This document shows, one piece after another, positions 13,595 to 14,015 of a stretch of DNA of 14,015 bases. The DNA comes from an uncultured Clostridia bacterium (GTDB lineage Bacteria > Bacillota > Clostridia > UBA1381). Position 1 is the stretch's first letter. Every line of letters starts with the position of its first letter. The position numbers and the translations under genes are program-made. The stretch covers positions 1 to 14,015 of the forward strand of contig CAKSGP010000011.1 of the NCBI GenBank assembly GCA_934454745.1, given 5' to 3'. Below the pieces are notes generated by a model. The model did no database searches. It saw only the letters and a program-made list of their open reading frames with translations, and was not told where the DNA came from.

Positions 13595-14015
13595 ATGAAT
13601 CGAAAATATTTAAAAGTATTGGCAATTGCCTTTCTATCTCTTATGCTTACAGCTTGTGTAGGGGAAGAGCCGAACGATATTGGATATATAACAGCCTTAG
13701 GTATAGATAAATCCGAAAGCGGTTTTAATTATACAATTCAGTTTGCAAATCCTACAAAAATAAGCGGCGGTGCATCGGAGGAGGGCGGATCAGGCGGTGA
13801 TATTGTAGAAAACATAGTAGTGGAGGCTCCAACCATATATTCTGCAATAAGCAATGCAAATTCCATTGTGTCAAAGGATTTATCTATTTCCCACGCAAAA
13901 ATTATAGTGGTATCAGAGGATATAGCCAAAGACGGACTTTCCGATATTATAGATTCAATTGCAAGAAACAACGATATACGCCCTGACATTTATGTATCAA
14001 TAGCAGAGAATGCAA
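13595..14015 (+). CDS. Spore germination receptor lipoprotein, Ger(x)C family, 5' part
   Basis: The C subunit of Ger receptors is a lipoprotein anchored to the outer face of the inner spore membrane, where it supports receptor assembly. Only 140 residues are in the window; the family is usually about 370-400, so the gene continues to the right. The N-terminus has a lipoprotein signal: basic MNRK, a hydrophobic stretch (5-18) and lipobox LTAC, with Cys21 as the lipidated residue. The following DIGYITALGID (28-38) is the typical start of the mature Ger(x)C protein, and the SHAKIIVVSE stretch fits the family. A Gly/Ser/Glu-rich loop (SGGASEEGGSGG, 57-68) is notable. The start follows AAAGGAG with a 7-nt spacer. 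It closes the A-B-C receptor operon. Confidence 0.92.
   Translation, partial: MNRKYLKVLAIAFLSLMLTACVGEEPNDIGYITALGIDKSESGFNYTIQFANPTKISGGASEEGGSGGDIVENIVVEAPTIYSAISNANSIVSKDLSISHAKIIVVSEDIAKDGLSDIIDSIARNNDIRPDIYVSIAENA

Noticed and set aside
1..14015. Phage, defence, toxin-antitoxin or CRISPR system
   Set aside because: All sizeable frames belong to core replication, segregation, translation, transcription or germination families; no repeat-spacer array, integrase or transposase gene is visible.

Overview
The window looks like the replication-origin region of a low-GC, spore-forming member of the Clostridia (Bacillota). The evidence is dnaN and dnaA on the minus strand, DnaA-box clusters, parA/parB with two perfect parS sites, and a three-gene GerA-type germinant-receptor operon. 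Shine-Dalgarno sequences are strong (AAAGGAG type) throughout. There are no tRNA or rRNA genes, CRISPR arrays, transposase genes or phage genes. The genes are core chromosome; the unusual features are their arrangement and the non-coding elements between them.

Left part (1-3526), origin: dnaN (5' part only) and dnaA read leftward. The gap between them holds a DnaA-trio tract, a short GC-rich spacer, two abutting DnaA boxes and an AT-rich stretch, in the same order as the Bacillus subtilis unwinding region. dnaA diverges from a short-chain dehydrogenase that may be the EF-P 5-aminopentanone reductase YmfI. Beyond it, 3171-3526 holds a second cluster of DnaA boxes, a convergent box pair and a 101-bp-spaced direct repeat. 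I read this as a bipartite oriC whose two lobes are separated by dnaA plus the SDR gene.

Middle (3527-6292): trmK, a Nif3-like gene and rho lie close together on the plus strand and probably form an operon. It ends in an intrinsic terminator whose 5' arm is the last codons of rho.

Right-middle (6461-10712): parA, parB, a DUF4446 protein, a small membrane coiled-coil protein and serS form a leftward operon that stops at a strong terminator at 6461-6491. A good promoter lies upstream of parA, directly abutting a parS site. Between promoter and gene is a hairpin-rich 114-bp segment flanked by a 12-bp direct repeat, which could be a miniature mobile element or a structured leader.

Right end (10775-14015): a sigma-G-like promoter drives a GerA/GerB/GerC germinant-receptor operon; the third gene runs off the window. 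The second parS lies inside the last codons of the GerB-type gene.

Together the window combines initiation (DnaA, DnaN, oriC), origin segregation (ParA, ParB, parS), translation (SerRS, TrmK), transcription termination (Rho) and spore germination. I found no convincing undescribed multi-gene system. The best leads are the origin architecture, the DnaA recognition-motif substitution, the element in front of parA and the gene-embedded parS.
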